Assembly (NCBI GenBank): GCA_013298945.1
Contig: JAAFJR010000001.1
Span: 62,001 to 126,000 of the forward strand
Length of the DNA: 64,000 nt
Reading direction: 5' to 3'
From: Polaromonas sp.
Lineage (GTDB): Bacteria > Pseudomonadota > Gammaproteobacteria > Burkholderiales > Burkholderiaceae_C
Part shown: in pieces, positions 36,076 to 45,379 of the stretch
Layout of the letters: each line of letters begins with the position of its first letter
How positions within the stretch are numbered: the first letter of the stretch is position 1
The notes under the pieces: generated by a model
Databases searched by the model: none
Seen by the model: only the letters and a program-made list of their open reading frames with translations
What the model was told of the DNA's origin: nothing
Position numbers and translations under genes: made by a program

Positions 36076-38916
36076 TCAATATCCCGTTTTTAGTGCTGCA
36101 TTGCCGCCCTTGGTGATGGCTACGGCGCAGTACTTGAACTCTGGAATCTTGCCCACAGGGTCAAGCGCGGCGTTTGTCATCATGTTCGCCGCTGCTTCGT
36201 AATAAGCAAACGGGATAAACACCGCACCTCGTGGAGTGCCATCGTCGCGGCGGATGTGAATCGCCACTTCACCACGGCGTGATTTGACGGTAATCACGTC
36301 ACCTGCGTTTAAACCCATCGCAGCCATGTCTGCACCACACAGCGACGCAGTCGCTATAGGTTCCAGCGCATCCAGTACAGTTGCACGTCGCGTCATGCTG
36401 CCGGTATGCCAATGTTCAAGTTGGCGACCTGTTATCAGCACAAATGGGAATTGCGCATCAGGTCGTTCATCCGCAGGAATAATGTCTGCAGGTACGAGCT
36501 GTACGCGACCATTAGCGGTAGGGAAATCGTCAATAAACACAATCGGTTGGCCGGGGTCTTCCGCGCTCAGACAAGGGTAGGTCACACTAGATTCGCGTTC
36601 TAAACGCTCCCAAGTGATGCCTGAAATTGCGGCATGCATGGCTTGACGCATTTCTTCGTAAACTTCAGCTACACCGGAATGATCACCCTTGTAATCCCAT
36701 GGCAAACCCATACGATTGGCGATTTGCTGAATGATCCACAAATCCGGCTTGGCATCGCCAGGCGGTGTAATAGCTTGTTTGCCCATCTGTACCATACGGT
36801 CGGTGTTGCTCACCGTTCCGGTTTTCTCAGGCCAAGCGGTCGCAGGCAGCACCACATCTGCCAACCAAGCGGTTTCGGTCATGAAAATGTCTTGCACCAC
36901 CAAATGCTCAAGCGATGCCAAGGCATGGCGAGCATGGTTCAAATCTGGGTCGCTCATCGCTGGGTTTTCGCCCATGATGTACATGCCGCGCACTTTATGT
37001 GGGTCGCTCTCTGGTGCCAGTGCCTTGTGCATGATTTCAACGACGGTGTAGCCGGGCTGGTCGTCTAACTTGGTTTGCCAGAAGTCCTCAAACCACGCGT
37101 GCACAGCTGGAATGGTGACGCGCTGGTAGTTGGGGAACATCATTGGAATCAAACCCGCATCACTCGCACCCTGCACATTGTTTTGCCCACGTAGCGGGTG
37201 TAAGCCAGAGCCGGGTTTGCCGATTTGCCCGGTCACGGTAACCAAAGCAATCAAGCATCGCGCATTGTCTGTGCCATGAATATGTTGGCTAACGCCCATG
37301 CCCCACAAAATCATAGCGCCTTTGGCTTTGGCGAATTCGCGGGCGACTTCACGCAGTGTCTCAGCAGGCACGCCGCAAATCGGTGCCATCGCCTCAGGGC
37401 TGTAACCTTTGACGTTATCGCGCAAGGCTTCAAAGTTGCTGGCACGGTCTCGAATAAACGCTTCGTCTGCCAAACCTTCTTCAATCACGGTGTGAATCAG
37501 CGCGTTCAGCATCGCTACATCGGTGTCGGGCTTGAACTGCATGGTACGCCAAGCGTGTTTACTGATATCTGTGCGGCGTGGGTCAGCCAGCACAATTTTT
37601 GTGCCGTTTTTCGCAGCATTCTTCATCCACGTCGCGGCCACAGGGTGGTTGGCGGTTGGGTTAGATCCAATCACCATGATGAGACCAGCATGCTCCACAT
37701 CACTGACTTGGTTGCTAACTGCGCCCGAGCCTACACCTTCTAACAATGCGGCCACGCTAGATGCATGGCAAAGACGTGTGCAATGGTCCACGTTGTTGCT
37801 GCCAAAACCGGTACGCACTAGTTTTTGAAACAAATAGGCCTCTTCGTTGCTGCCTTTGGCTGAACCAAAGCCTGCTAATGATTTTTTGCCGTAAGTGTCG
37901 CGCAAACCAACCAGCTTGCCTGATGTGTAGGCCAAGGCCTCTTCCCAAGTCGCCTCGCGGAACACCTCGCGCCAATCGGCTGGATCTCGTGTGATGTGTT
38001 CGTCTTTAGCCACGCCAGCAATGCGAATCAACGGTTTGGTCAAACGCTGGTCATGGTGCGCATAGTCAAAACCAAAGCGGCCTTTGACGCACAATCGGCT
38101 GTGGTTGGCGGGGCCATCACGGCCTTCTACGCTAACAATTTTGTTGTCTTTGACGTTGTAGGTCAGCAAACAACCGACGCCACAAAATGGGCAAACCGAG
38201 TCGACCTTTTTATCAACAATCTGCGAACCCACTTGTGTTTTGGGCATCAACGCACCCGTTGGACAGGCTTGCACGCATTCACCGCAAGCTACGCATGTGC
38301 TCTCGCCCATGTTGTCGCCAATGTCAAACACAATCTCAGAGTGCGAGCCGCGCATGGCGTAGCCAATCACGTCATTCACCTGCTCTTCTCGGCAGGCGCG
38401 CACGCAGCGGTTGCATTGGATGCAGGCATCCAAATTCACAGCCATGGCGGGGTGGGAATAGTCTGATTTCGGTTGCTCGCGGCGCAAGGCTTTCAGCTCT
38501 GGGCGTACCGACACATCCATACGTGCTGCCCAGTCGCTGAGCTCGCCGTGCTGCAAACTTTCGTCTTTCTCGTTCCACTTGTAGCCGGTATCCGGCATGT
38601 CACTGAGCAACATTTCCAGTACCATCTTCTGGCTTTTCACAGCGCGCTCGCTGGTTGATTTGACGTTCATGCCGGCAGTCACACTGCGGCAACACGAAGG
38701 CGCAAGTGTACGTTCACCGTCAATTTCAACCACGCAAGCGCGGCAATTACCATCGGCTCTAAAGCCCTCTTTGTAGCAAAGGTGTGGGATATCGACGTCG
38801 TGGCGTTTAGCGGCATCAATGATGGTTTCACCCTCAAAGGCTTTCATTGGTACGCCATCGAGTTTGAACTCAACCAAAGCAGGCATCAGCTCATTTAATT
38901 TCGTCGGCGCGTTCAT
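36076..38916 (-). CDS. fdsA: NAD-dependent formate dehydrogenase alpha subunit (FdsA-like)
   Basis: Catalytic subunit of a soluble, cytoplasmic formate dehydrogenase. The 946-residue protein has an N-terminal [2Fe-2S] domain (Cys47/58/61/75), two ferredoxin clusters (Cys165/168/171/175 and Cys208/211/214/218), a [4Fe-4S] site next to the active site (Cys242/245/249/276) and the bis-MGD domain with active-site Cys383 in TRLCHASSVA. No Tat signal is present. The His-Cys-Cys-Cys cluster motif that NuoG-like proteins carry between the first two domains is not visible. Its ATG overlaps the stop of the fdsG-fdsB fusion by 4 bp. Confidence 0.93.
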   Translation of the reverse strand: MNAPTKLNELMPALVEFKLDGVPMKAFEGETIIDAAKRHDVDIPHLCYKEGFRADGNCRACVVEIDGERTLAPSCCRSVTAGMNVKSTSERAVKSQKMVLEMLLSDMPDTGYKWNEKDESLQHGELSDWAARMDVSVRPELKALRREQPKSDYSHPAMAVNLDACIQCNRCVRACREEQVNDVIGYAMRGSHSEIVFDIGDNMGESTCVACGECVQACPTGALMPKTQVGSQIVDKKVDSVCPFCGVGCLLTYNVKDNKIVSVEGRDGPANHSRLCVKGRFGFDYAHHDQRLTKPLIRIAGVAKDEHITRDPADWREVFREATWEEALAYTSGKLVGLRDTYGKKSLAGFGSAKGSNEEAYLFQKLVRTGFGSNNVDHCTRLCHASSVAALLEGVGSGAVSNQVSDVEHAGLIMVIGSNPTANHPVAATWMKNAAKNGTKIVLADPRRTDISKHAWRTMQFKPDTDVAMLNALIHTVIEEGLADEAFIRDRASNFEALRDNVKGYSPEAMAPICGVPAETLREVAREFAKAKGAMILWGMGVSQHIHGTDNARCLIALVTVTGQIGKPGSGLHPLRGQNNVQGASDAGLIPMMFPNYQRVTIPAVHAWFEDFWQTKLDDQPGYTVVEIMHKALAPESDPHKVRGMYIMGENPAMSDPDLNHARHALASLEHLVVQDIFMTETAWLADVVLPATAWPEKTGTVSNTDRMVQMGKQAITPPGDAKPDLWIIQQIANRMGLPWDYKGDHSGVAEVYEEMRQAMHAAISGITWERLERESSVTYPCLSAEDPGQPIVFIDDFPTANGRVQLVPADIIPADERPDAQFPFVLITGRQLEHWHTGSMTRRATVLDALEPIATASLCGADMAAMGLNAGDVITVKSRRGEVAIHIRRDDGTPRGAVFIPFAYYEAAANMMTNAALDPVGKIPEFKYCAVAITKGGNAALKTGY

Positions 38917-40802
38917 GCTGTAGCTCCTACTTTGCCAAAACTGTTGTTCGGTCCGATTTCATGAGGGAAGTATTTTTGAACGCAACGCACAGGGTTAGGT
39001 GCTGCTTGGCCGAGACCGCAAATCGAGGCATCGGTCATCACAATATTCAAATCTTCTAAAGTTTGATTGTCCCAAATATCTGCTTTCATGAGCGTAGCGG
39101 CTTTAGCAGTACCTACGCGGCACGGCGTGCACTGGCCGCAGCTTTCATGGGCAAAGAAACGCATCATATTCAAGGCTGCTTGGCGTGCGGAATCGTGCTG
39201 ACTCAAAACGATGACGGCAGCCGAACCGATGAAGCTGCCATGTGGTTGCAGCGTGTCAAAGTCGAGCGGTACGTTTTTTAGACTGGCTGGAAGAATGCCA
39301 CCTGATGCACCGCCGGGCAAGTAGGCGTAAAGCTCATGGCCGTCCAGCATGCCGTCACAGTATTCATCGACAAGCTCTTGAACTGTAATGCCTGCGGGCG
39401 CAAGCTTGACACCTGGGTATTTGACGCGGCCACTCACGCTGAAGCTGCGCAAGCCTTTACGACCATTGCGCCCAAAGCCACTGAACCACTGCGGCCCTAG
39501 CTGCACAATGTCGCGCACCCAGTACAGGGTTTCAAAATTGTGCTCCAGCGTCGGTCGGCCAAACAAGCCAACTTGAGCAATGTAGGGAGGGCGCATCCGT
39601 GGCTCACCGCGTTTGCCTTCAATGCTCTCAATCATGGCGGACTCTTCACCGCAAATGTAAGCGCCGGCGCCGCGGCGTAGCTCGATCAGGGGCAATTTAC
39701 CTACCAATGCCGCTGGCGGATTGGCTTGCAATTTAGCTAACTCGGCTGTCAGCAAACGGCGGCAATCGTGGTACTCATCCCTCAAGTAAATATAGCAAGC
39801 ATCAATGCCCACCACTTGCGCGGCGACCAGCAAACCCTCTAAAAACCGATGCGGGTCGCGCTCTAAATACGTGCGGTCTTTGAAGGTGCCTGGCTCACCC
39901 TCGTCGATGTTCACCGCCATCAGCTTGGGGGCTGGCTGGTCGCGCACGATGCGCCATTTGCGACCAGATGGAAAACCCGCGCCACCCAAACCACGCAAAC
40001 CTGAGTCTTCCATCGCTTTGATGATGGGCTCTACCTCCAAGCTGCCGTTTGCAATACTGCTAGCCAATGCATAGCCGCCATTTGCTAAATAAGTGGCATA
40101 GTCAGTAAAAGCTGTTGTAGCTGGTACAACGCGTGCAGAAGCATGATCTGGGTGCGGGGAAATACTTTTTTCAGTATAGTCGCTTGTTGTAAAATTAATA
40201 GCGGCTGAGGAATTAAATACGCCGGCTGCAGTTGAATTTGCTTCTTTTTTAACGCTTTCAAGTGTGGCGTAAGGTACGGTACGCTGATGCACAACCACCG
40301 CTGGCGCTTGCTCGCAGCGCCCGAGGCAAGGGGCTGGAATCACCCGCATATCAGGGTTGCCTAAAATGGCTGGTAGGCGTTTCAGTAAATCTTGCGCACC
40401 AGCCAATTCGCATGACAAACCATCGCAAACTCGGATTGTTAACGCAGGCGCTGTGCCATCTACAGTTTCATCGCCTTGTTTTATGCCTTTTACTACCTCA
40501 AAGTGGTGGTAAAACGTAGCAACTTCATACACTTCAGCCATCGGGATATTCATCTCCTTGGCTAAAGCGACCAAATGCCTCTCATGCAGGCAACAGTAGG
40601 CGTCGTTCAATAAATGCAGGTTTTCAATCAATAAATCACGGCGATAGCCTTCTACTGGTCGTGCCCCAATTAACGCTAGCACCTCTGCGCGTGACATATC
40701 GTCGGCCTGACGACCTTTGAGCTTGCTTTTTTGTCGAATCCGCTCGCGCAACTGGTCAGGGGTGGCCAAAACAACGGGTTTTATGGGTGATGCAGTAGTC
40801 AT
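38913..40802 (-). CDS. fused FdsG-FdsB: NuoE-like plus NuoF-like diaphorase subunit
   Basis: A 629-residue fusion that hands electrons from FdsA to NAD+. Residues 1-185 are a NuoE/FdsG-like [2Fe-2S] domain with ligands Cys126, Cys131, Cys159 and Cys163. Residues 240-629 are NuoF/FdsB-like, with the FMN and NAD loops GLGGAGFPSGRKW (about 271-283) and GAGAYICGEESA, and the [4Fe-4S] motif SCGQCTPCRVG. The linker, about residues 186-235, is variable and contains a repeat-derived stretch. In Cupriavidus and Rhodobacter fdsG and fdsB are separate genes. No fdsC or fdsD is seen; fdhD lies 13 kb away. Confidence 0.92.
   Translation of the reverse strand: MTTASPIKPVVLATPDQLRERIRQKSKLKGRQADDMSRAEVLALIGARPVEGYRRDLLIENLHLLNDAYCCLHERHLVALAKEMNIPMAEVYEVATFYHHFEVVKGIKQGDETVDGTAPALTIRVCDGLSCELAGAQDLLKRLPAILGNPDMRVIPAPCLGRCEQAPAVVVHQRTVPYATLESVKKEANSTAAGVFNSSAAINFTTSDYTEKSISPHPDHASARVVPATTAFTDYATYLANGGYALASSIANGSLEVEPIIKAMEDSGLRGLGGAGFPSGRKWRIVRDQPAPKLMAVNIDEGEPGTFKDRTYLERDPHRFLEGLLVAAQVVGIDACYIYLRDEYHDCRRLLTAELAKLQANPPAALVGKLPLIELRRGAGAYICGEESAMIESIEGKRGEPRMRPPYIAQVGLFGRPTLEHNFETLYWVRDIVQLGPQWFSGFGRNGRKGLRSFSVSGRVKYPGVKLAPAGITVQELVDEYCDGMLDGHELYAYLPGGASGGILPASLKNVPLDFDTLQPHGSFIGSAAVIVLSQHDSARQAALNMMRFFAHESCGQCTPCRVGTAKAATLMKADIWDNQTLEDLNIVMTDASICGLGQAAPNPVRCVQKYFPHEIGPNNSFGKVGATA
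40189..40228 (-). repeat. dispersed repeat, in-frame copy in the fdsG-fdsB linker
   Basis: The minus strand reads CAGCCGGCGTATTTAATTCC then TCAGCCGCTATTAATTTTAC. It encodes residues 193-205, AGVFNSSAAINFT, in the variable linker between the two enzyme domains. The consensus TAA is TCA. Confidence 0.85.
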
Positions 40803-40888
40803 ATGGTGTGTTTTTTCTTAATTCAGCCTAGTGTGGAGCTCAAAAGCGCAATGGTCAAATTGAATCGAAACATGCTTTTATTCGAAAA

Positions 40889-40913
40889 ATAAATGATGCA
40901 GTGCAGCATTTAT
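40889..40913. promoter_or_regulatory. 25-bp palindrome upstream of the fds genes, candidate LysR operator
   Basis: ATAAATGATGCA and TGCAGCATTTAT flank one central base and match as inverted repeats at 11 of 12 positions. It lies 87 bp upstream of the fds start codon and 38 bp after the LysR gene. On the minus strand it is followed by TTTT, so it may also act as a terminator of the LysR gene. Confidence 0.55.
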
Positions 40914-40950
40914 GATTTCAATGGGTGCACTTTGCGAATTAAATACAGAA

Positions 40951-41898
40951 TCAAGCACCCAATAAACCACTGTGCTCTGCAGCATGTTTAAGCCAGTCAG
41001 CATCTTGCGCCAGCTCGAAAGCAGCTTGCTGCGTGTGCGAGGTGCGCAGACTTTGCGGCATCATGAAGCCAATCGGTGTAGCGACTACCGGGCCTTCTAA
41101 CGGTAGCGCTTCTAGTTCTGCATAGCCACGCACTGTGTCTAGCATGGCACCAGGCAAGATGCTGCAAACCTCGCCTGCCACGACGGAGACAGCAAGCGTT
41201 AGCAGCGAATTGGTTTCTATGATGGGTTGCACGGTAATGCCAGCTTCTGCAAATGCGGCATCCACAATCGTGCGGTTGTGCATATCAGGCGTCAGCAAGC
41301 ACAGCGGCAGGCTACCAGCTTGTTTCCAAGAGATGCTGGCGCCTATTTTTAACCTTGCTTGGCCATCGAATTGCGATGATTTGCGCACTAAAAAATAGTG
41401 CTCGGTGTACTGCGCCAAGCTGCGCAAACGCACGGCTTTCGTTTTCAGCCTATCCGTATAGCCCAAACCCACATCCAACGACAGCTTTTCCAAGCCGTTT
41501 TCAATTTCGTCAGACGTCATGGACAGCACGGTCGGCATGATACCTGGGTGCTTAGCTTGCAGCAAGGCGGCAAACCTTGCTGCGATAGGCACGGCAGTAG
41601 GTACAGCGCCAATCACGATATTTCCCACCGGTTTACTTGCCACACCGCGCAAATCTTGCTGTAGCAGCTCCCTTTCATGCATCATGCGCTGGGCGGTGGC
41701 CAGCACGCGCTCTCCCTCAGGCGTCAACCCGACATACACCCGACCACGGTTGATGATGGTGGTTCCAAACTCTTGCTCAAGCGCTCGAAGTGCGTTTGAA
41801 AGCGCCGGTTGTGTAATGTGACAAGCCAGAGCCGCCCGTCCAAAATGCTTATGCTCATCTAGGGCGACAAGGTAGCGCAGCGAGGCGAGCAAGTTCAT
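40951..41898 (-). CDS. LysR-family transcriptional regulator (formate dehydrogenase locus)
   Basis: A 315-residue regulator with an N-terminal winged helix-turn-helix (FGRAALACHITQPALSNALRALEQEFGT at about residues 19-46) and a C-terminal effector-binding domain starting near residue 92. It lies on the same strand immediately upstream of the fds genes with a 148-bp gap that contains a long palindrome. This suggests control of the formate dehydrogenase genes, as the LysR-type FdsR does in Cupriavidus, but the effector and targets are not shown by the sequence. Confidence 0.88.
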   Translation of the reverse strand: MNLLASLRYLVALDEHKHFGRAALACHITQPALSNALRALEQEFGTTIINRGRVYVGLTPEGERVLATAQRMMHERELLQQDLRGVASKPVGNIVIGAVPTAVPIAARFAALLQAKHPGIMPTVLSMTSDEIENGLEKLSLDVGLGYTDRLKTKAVRLRSLAQYTEHYFLVRKSSQFDGQARLKIGASISWKQAGSLPLCLLTPDMHNRTIVDAAFAEAGITVQPIIETNSLLTLAVSVVAGEVCSILPGAMLDTVRGYAELEALPLEGPVVATPIGFMMPQSLRTSHTQQAAFELAQDADWLKHAAEHSGLLGA

Positions 41899-41921
41899 TG
41901 CAGATTTCTAGTGTTTTCGAA

Positions 41922-43010
41922 TCAAGTATCTTTAGAAATCTTGATACTCGGAAACTTGCTGCTGAAATCCTTGTTTTTCGCCGCAATCGACACCGCCACT
42001 TGGCGTGCCACGGCTTTGTAGATGCCAGCCACTTCGCCATCTGGGTCGCTCACCACGGTCGGGCGGCCATTGTCAGCTTGCAAGCGAATTTGCATGTTCA
42101 GTGGCAAAGCGCCCAAGTAGGCCATTTTGTAGTCAGCAGCCATCTTTTTGCCACCGTCAGCGCCAAAAATATGCTCGGTATGTCCGCAATTCGTGCAGAC
42201 GTGTACAGCCATGTTTTCCACAATTCCCAAAATCGGCACACCGACTTTTTCAAACATTTTGATGCCTTTTTTGGCATCCAGCAGGGCGATGTCTTGTGGC
42301 GTCGTCACCACCACCGCGCCCGTCATCGGCACACGTTGTGACAGCGTGAGCTGAATATCACCCGTACCTGGCGGCATGTCCACAATCAAATAATCCAAAT
42401 CTTTCCAGTTCGTCTGGCGTAATAGTTGTTCCAAAGCCTGTGTCGCCATCGGGCCGCGCCAAATCATGGCTTCGTCTTGCGCCACTAAAAAACCAATAGA
42501 CATGACCTGCACGCCGTAGTTTTCCAGCGGCTCCATGTTCGTGCCGTCCAAACTCTCTGGTTTGCCGGTGATGCCCATCATCATCGGCAAGCTAGGGCCG
42601 TAAATATCGGCATCCAGCAAACCAACCGTGGCACCTTCAGCCGCCAGCGCCAAAGCCAAGTTCACAGCTGTCGTGCTTTTGCCCACGCCGCCCTTGCCAG
42701 AAGCAACGGCGACGATATTTTTCACGTTAGGCAACAGTGCCACGCCACGCTGCACCGCATGCGCCGTGATTTTGGTGGTGATGTTGACCGACACGTTTTG
42801 CACGCCAGCCACGCCCTTGGCCGCCGCAATCAGCGCTTTGCGGAATCCCGCAATCTGGCTTTTGGCGGGGTAGCCTAGTTCGACATCAAAAGCCACGTCG
42901 TCATCGGTCACAGTCAGGTTTTTTAGCGCTTTGCTGGTGACAAAATCGCGCCCTGTGTTTGGGTCAATGATGGTTTGCAGGGCTTGCAGCAGTTGTTCTT
43001 GAGTAGCCAT
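41922..43010 (-). CDS. apbC: iron-sulfur cluster carrier ATPase ApbC/Mrp
   Basis: A 362-residue P-loop ATPase that carries Fe-S clusters to target enzymes. The N-terminal 85 residues are a MIP18/DUF59-type domain. The deviant Walker A motif GKGGVGKST is at residues 105-113, LLDADIYGPS follows, and the cluster-binding CxxC is in CTNCGH near residue 270. It is divergent from metG. The position beside a locus rich in Fe-S enzymes may be coincidental, since apbC is adjacent to metG in many betaproteobacteria. Confidence 0.94.
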   Translation of the reverse strand: MATQEQLLQALQTIIDPNTGRDFVTSKALKNLTVTDDDVAFDVELGYPAKSQIAGFRKALIAAAKGVAGVQNVSVNITTKITAHAVQRGVALLPNVKNIVAVASGKGGVGKSTTAVNLALALAAEGATVGLLDADIYGPSLPMMMGITGKPESLDGTNMEPLENYGVQVMSIGFLVAQDEAMIWRGPMATQALEQLLRQTNWKDLDYLIVDMPPGTGDIQLTLSQRVPMTGAVVVTTPQDIALLDAKKGIKMFEKVGVPILGIVENMAVHVCTNCGHTEHIFGADGGKKMAADYKMAYLGALPLNMQIRLQADNGRPTVVSDPDGEVAGIYKAVARQVAVSIAAKNKDFSSKFPSIKISKDT

Positions 43011-43063
43011 ATGGTTAATTTCAGTTCAAAAAAGAGTTGTTTATACGTGCTTAAGCATGATTA

Positions 43064-43092
43064 TTGCTAGAAGTGTAACGACAACCCATAAA
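43064..43092 (+). promoter_or_regulatory. candidate sigma-70 promoter of metG
   Basis: TTGCTA at 43064-43069 and CATAAA at 43087-43092, separated by 17 bp, 38 bp upstream of the metG ATG. Each box matches consensus at four of six positions. Confidence 0.35.
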
Positions 43093-43129
43093 ATATAAGA
43101 TTAGCCCTAAAAGAATTCCGTTTAATCCC

Positions 43130-45307
43130 ATGACTGCAAACCAAACGGCTTCACGCCAACTTTTCGTCACTACCGCGCTGCCATACGCCAATGGTAACTT
43201 TCACATCGGCCACATCATGGAGTACATCCAGGCTGATATTTGGGTGCGGTATCAAAGAATGCAGGGTAACGAAGTCAATTTTGTAGGCGCAGACGACACC
43301 CACGGCGCACCCATCATGATTGCCGCTGAAAAAGCTGGCAAAACACCGCAACAGTTTGTGGCAGACATTGCAGCCGGTCGCAAGCAGTATTTAGACGGCT
43401 TTCACATCAGTTTCGATAACTGGCACAGCACTGACGCGCCTGAAAATCACGATCTGGCTCGTCAAATCTACAAAGATTTGCGTGATTTGTCCGCTGAAAA
43501 AGGTGGTTCGCTGATAGAAACCAAGACGATTGAGCAGTTTTTCGACCCAGAGAAAAACATGTTCTTGCCCGACCGCTATATCAAAGGCGAGTGCCCCAAA
43601 TGCCACACCAAAGACCAGTATGGCGACAACTGCGAAAACTGCGGAGCGGTGTATGCCCCGACGGACTTGATCAACCCGTACTCCACACTCTCAGGTGCGA
43701 GACCAGAACTCAAAAACTCAGAACACTTCTTCTTCAAACTCTCTGACCCGCGCTGTGTCGACTTTTTAGAAAAATGGACGCAAGACGGCAAGTTGCAGCC
43801 CGAAGTCGCCAACAAGGTCAAAGAATGGTTCTCAGTGCGCACCAACCCAGACGGTAGTACCTCTGAAGGCTTAGGCGATTGGGACATTTCCCGCGATGCG
43901 CCGTACTTTGGTATCGAAATTCCCGATGCACCGGGCAAGTACTTCTATGTCTGGCTAGATGCGCCAGTCGGCTACTTGGCATCTTTGAAAAACCTGTTGG
44001 ACAAGCGCGCTGCACTTGACCCGCAAAGCCCGAGTTATGTCGATTACATGGCCAACCCGAATTTGGAGCAATACCACTTCATCGGCAAAGACATCGTCAC
44101 CTTCCACACCCTGTTCTGGCCCGCCATGCTGCATTTCAGCGGCCGCAAAGCGCCGACCAACGTGTTCGTGCATGGTTTTTTAACCGTCAACAACGGTGAA
44201 AAGATGAGTAAAAGCCGTGGCACGGGACTGGATCCGCTTAAGTATTTGAGTTTGGGGATGAATCCTGAGTGGCTGCGTTACTACTTGGCGGCCAAGTTGT
44301 CGGCTCGCAACGAGGACATCGACTTCAACGCTGACGACTTCATGGCGCGGGTGAACAGCGATTTGGTGGGTAAATACATCAACATCGCCAGCCGTGCAGC
44401 GGGTTTCTTGGCTAAGAAATTTGACCACAGATTAGGCACCATTTCTGACGATGGCCGGCAATTGATAAGCCTGATTAGCTCTCAAAAAGAGAGCATGGCA
44501 GAGCTGTACGAAACTCGTGATTTTGGCAAAGTGTTGCGCGAAACCATGCTTTTGGCCGACAAGGTCAACGTCTATGTGGATGCCAATAAACCGTGGGAAT
44601 TGGCGAAAAAAGAAGGCATGGAAGCGCGTTTGCACGACGTTTGTACTGTGTGTATAGAAGCTTTTAGATTACTCACAATTTACTTGAAACCCGTCTTGCC
44701 CCAGCTCGCCACTGGCGTTGAGCAGTTTTTGAAAGCTGCGCCATTCACAATTCAAGATGCGGCAATGCTGCTGGGTTCTGGGCATGTGATTGGCGATTAC
44801 GTGCATTTGATGCAACGCGTCGACGTAAAACAGTTAGACGCCCTATTTGAAGTGCCAAATATGCCTGTAGCCGGCGTATTGTCTGCCTCAACAGCTATTA
44901 AATCTATAGTAAAAACCGCTCCCAAAGCCGTTGAAGAAGCAGCTTCAGAAACCATCTCCATTGACGATTTCGCCAAAATTGACCTCCGTATCGCCAAAAT
45001 CGTCAATTGCGAAGCGGTTGAAGGCAGCACCAAGCTGCTGCGTTTGACCTTGGACGTGGGCGAGGTGGACGAGGCGGGGCTGGCCAAGACGCGCAATGTC
45101 TTCAGCGGTATCGCCAGCAGCTACCAGCCTGCCGATTTGATCGGCAAACACACGGTCATGGTCGCCAACTTGGCACCGCGCAAGATGAAGTTTGGCATGT
45201 CTGAAGGCATGGTTCTTGCTGCTAGTGCGGCAGACGAAAAAGCAAACCCGGGTATTTACGTTTTGGAACCCATGGCTGGCGCTTTACCTGGCATGCGGGT
45301 TAAATAA
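43130..45307 (+). CDS. metG: methionyl-tRNA synthetase
   Basis: A 725-residue class I synthetase. HIGH is at residues 25-28, the zinc knuckles CPKC and CENC lie near 154-170, and KMSKS near 359. The C-terminal 110 residues (from [21 protein letters not shown]) are the dimerising tRNA-binding domain. Between the anticodon-binding helices and that domain lies a linker; residues 580-594, [15 protein letters not shown], are encoded by a copy of the dispersed repeat. Overall length is somewhat above the 677 residues of E. coli MetG. Confidence 0.96.
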   Translation: MTANQTASRQLFVTTALPYANGNFHIGHIMEYIQADIWVRYQRMQGNEVNFVGADDTHGAPIMIAAEKAGKTPQQFVADIAAGRKQYLDGFHISFDNWHSTDAPENHDLARQIYKDLRDLSAEKGGSLIETKTIEQFFDPEKNMFLPDRYIKGECPKCHTKDQYGDNCENCGAVYAPTDLINPYSTLSGARPELKNSEHFFFKLSDPRCVDFLEKWTQDGKLQPEVANKVKEWFSVRTNPDGSTSEGLGDWDISRDAPYFGIEIPDAPGKYFYVWLDAPVGYLASLKNLLDKRAALDPQSPSYVDYMANPNLEQYHFIGKDIVTFHTLFWPAMLHFSGRKAPTNVFVHGFLTVNNGEKMSKSRGTGLDPLKYLSLGMNPEWLRYYLAAKLSARNEDIDFNADDFMARVNSDLVGKYINIASRAAGFLAKKFDHRLGTISDDGRQLISLISSQKESMAELYETRDFGKVLRETMLLADKVNVYVDANKPWELAKKEGMEARLHDVCTVCIEAFRLLTIYLKPVLPQLATGVEQFLKAAPFTIQDAAMLLGSGHVIGDYVHLMQRVDVKQLDALFEVPNMPVAGVLSASTAIKSIVKTAPKAVEEAASETISIDDFAKIDLRIAKIVNCEAVEGSTKLLRLTLDVGEVDEAGLAKTRNVFSGIASSYQPADLIGKHTVMVANLAPRKMKFGMSEGMVLAASAADEKANPGIYVLEPMAGALPGMRVK
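44868..44914 (+). repeat. dispersed repeat, in-frame copy in the metG linker
   Basis: TAGCCGGCGTATTGTCTGCC then TCAACAGCTATTAAATC and ATAGTAAA. It matches the intergenic copy at 55631-55676 closely, but the TAA has become TCA, keeping the frame open. It codes residues 581-594 of MetG. Confidence 0.9.
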
Positions 45308-45379
45308 CGACATTTTTGTAAGTGAGCGCCAACTAACTCATTTTTCTAACTGGAAATAACAAGCTAAAAACCACACAGA

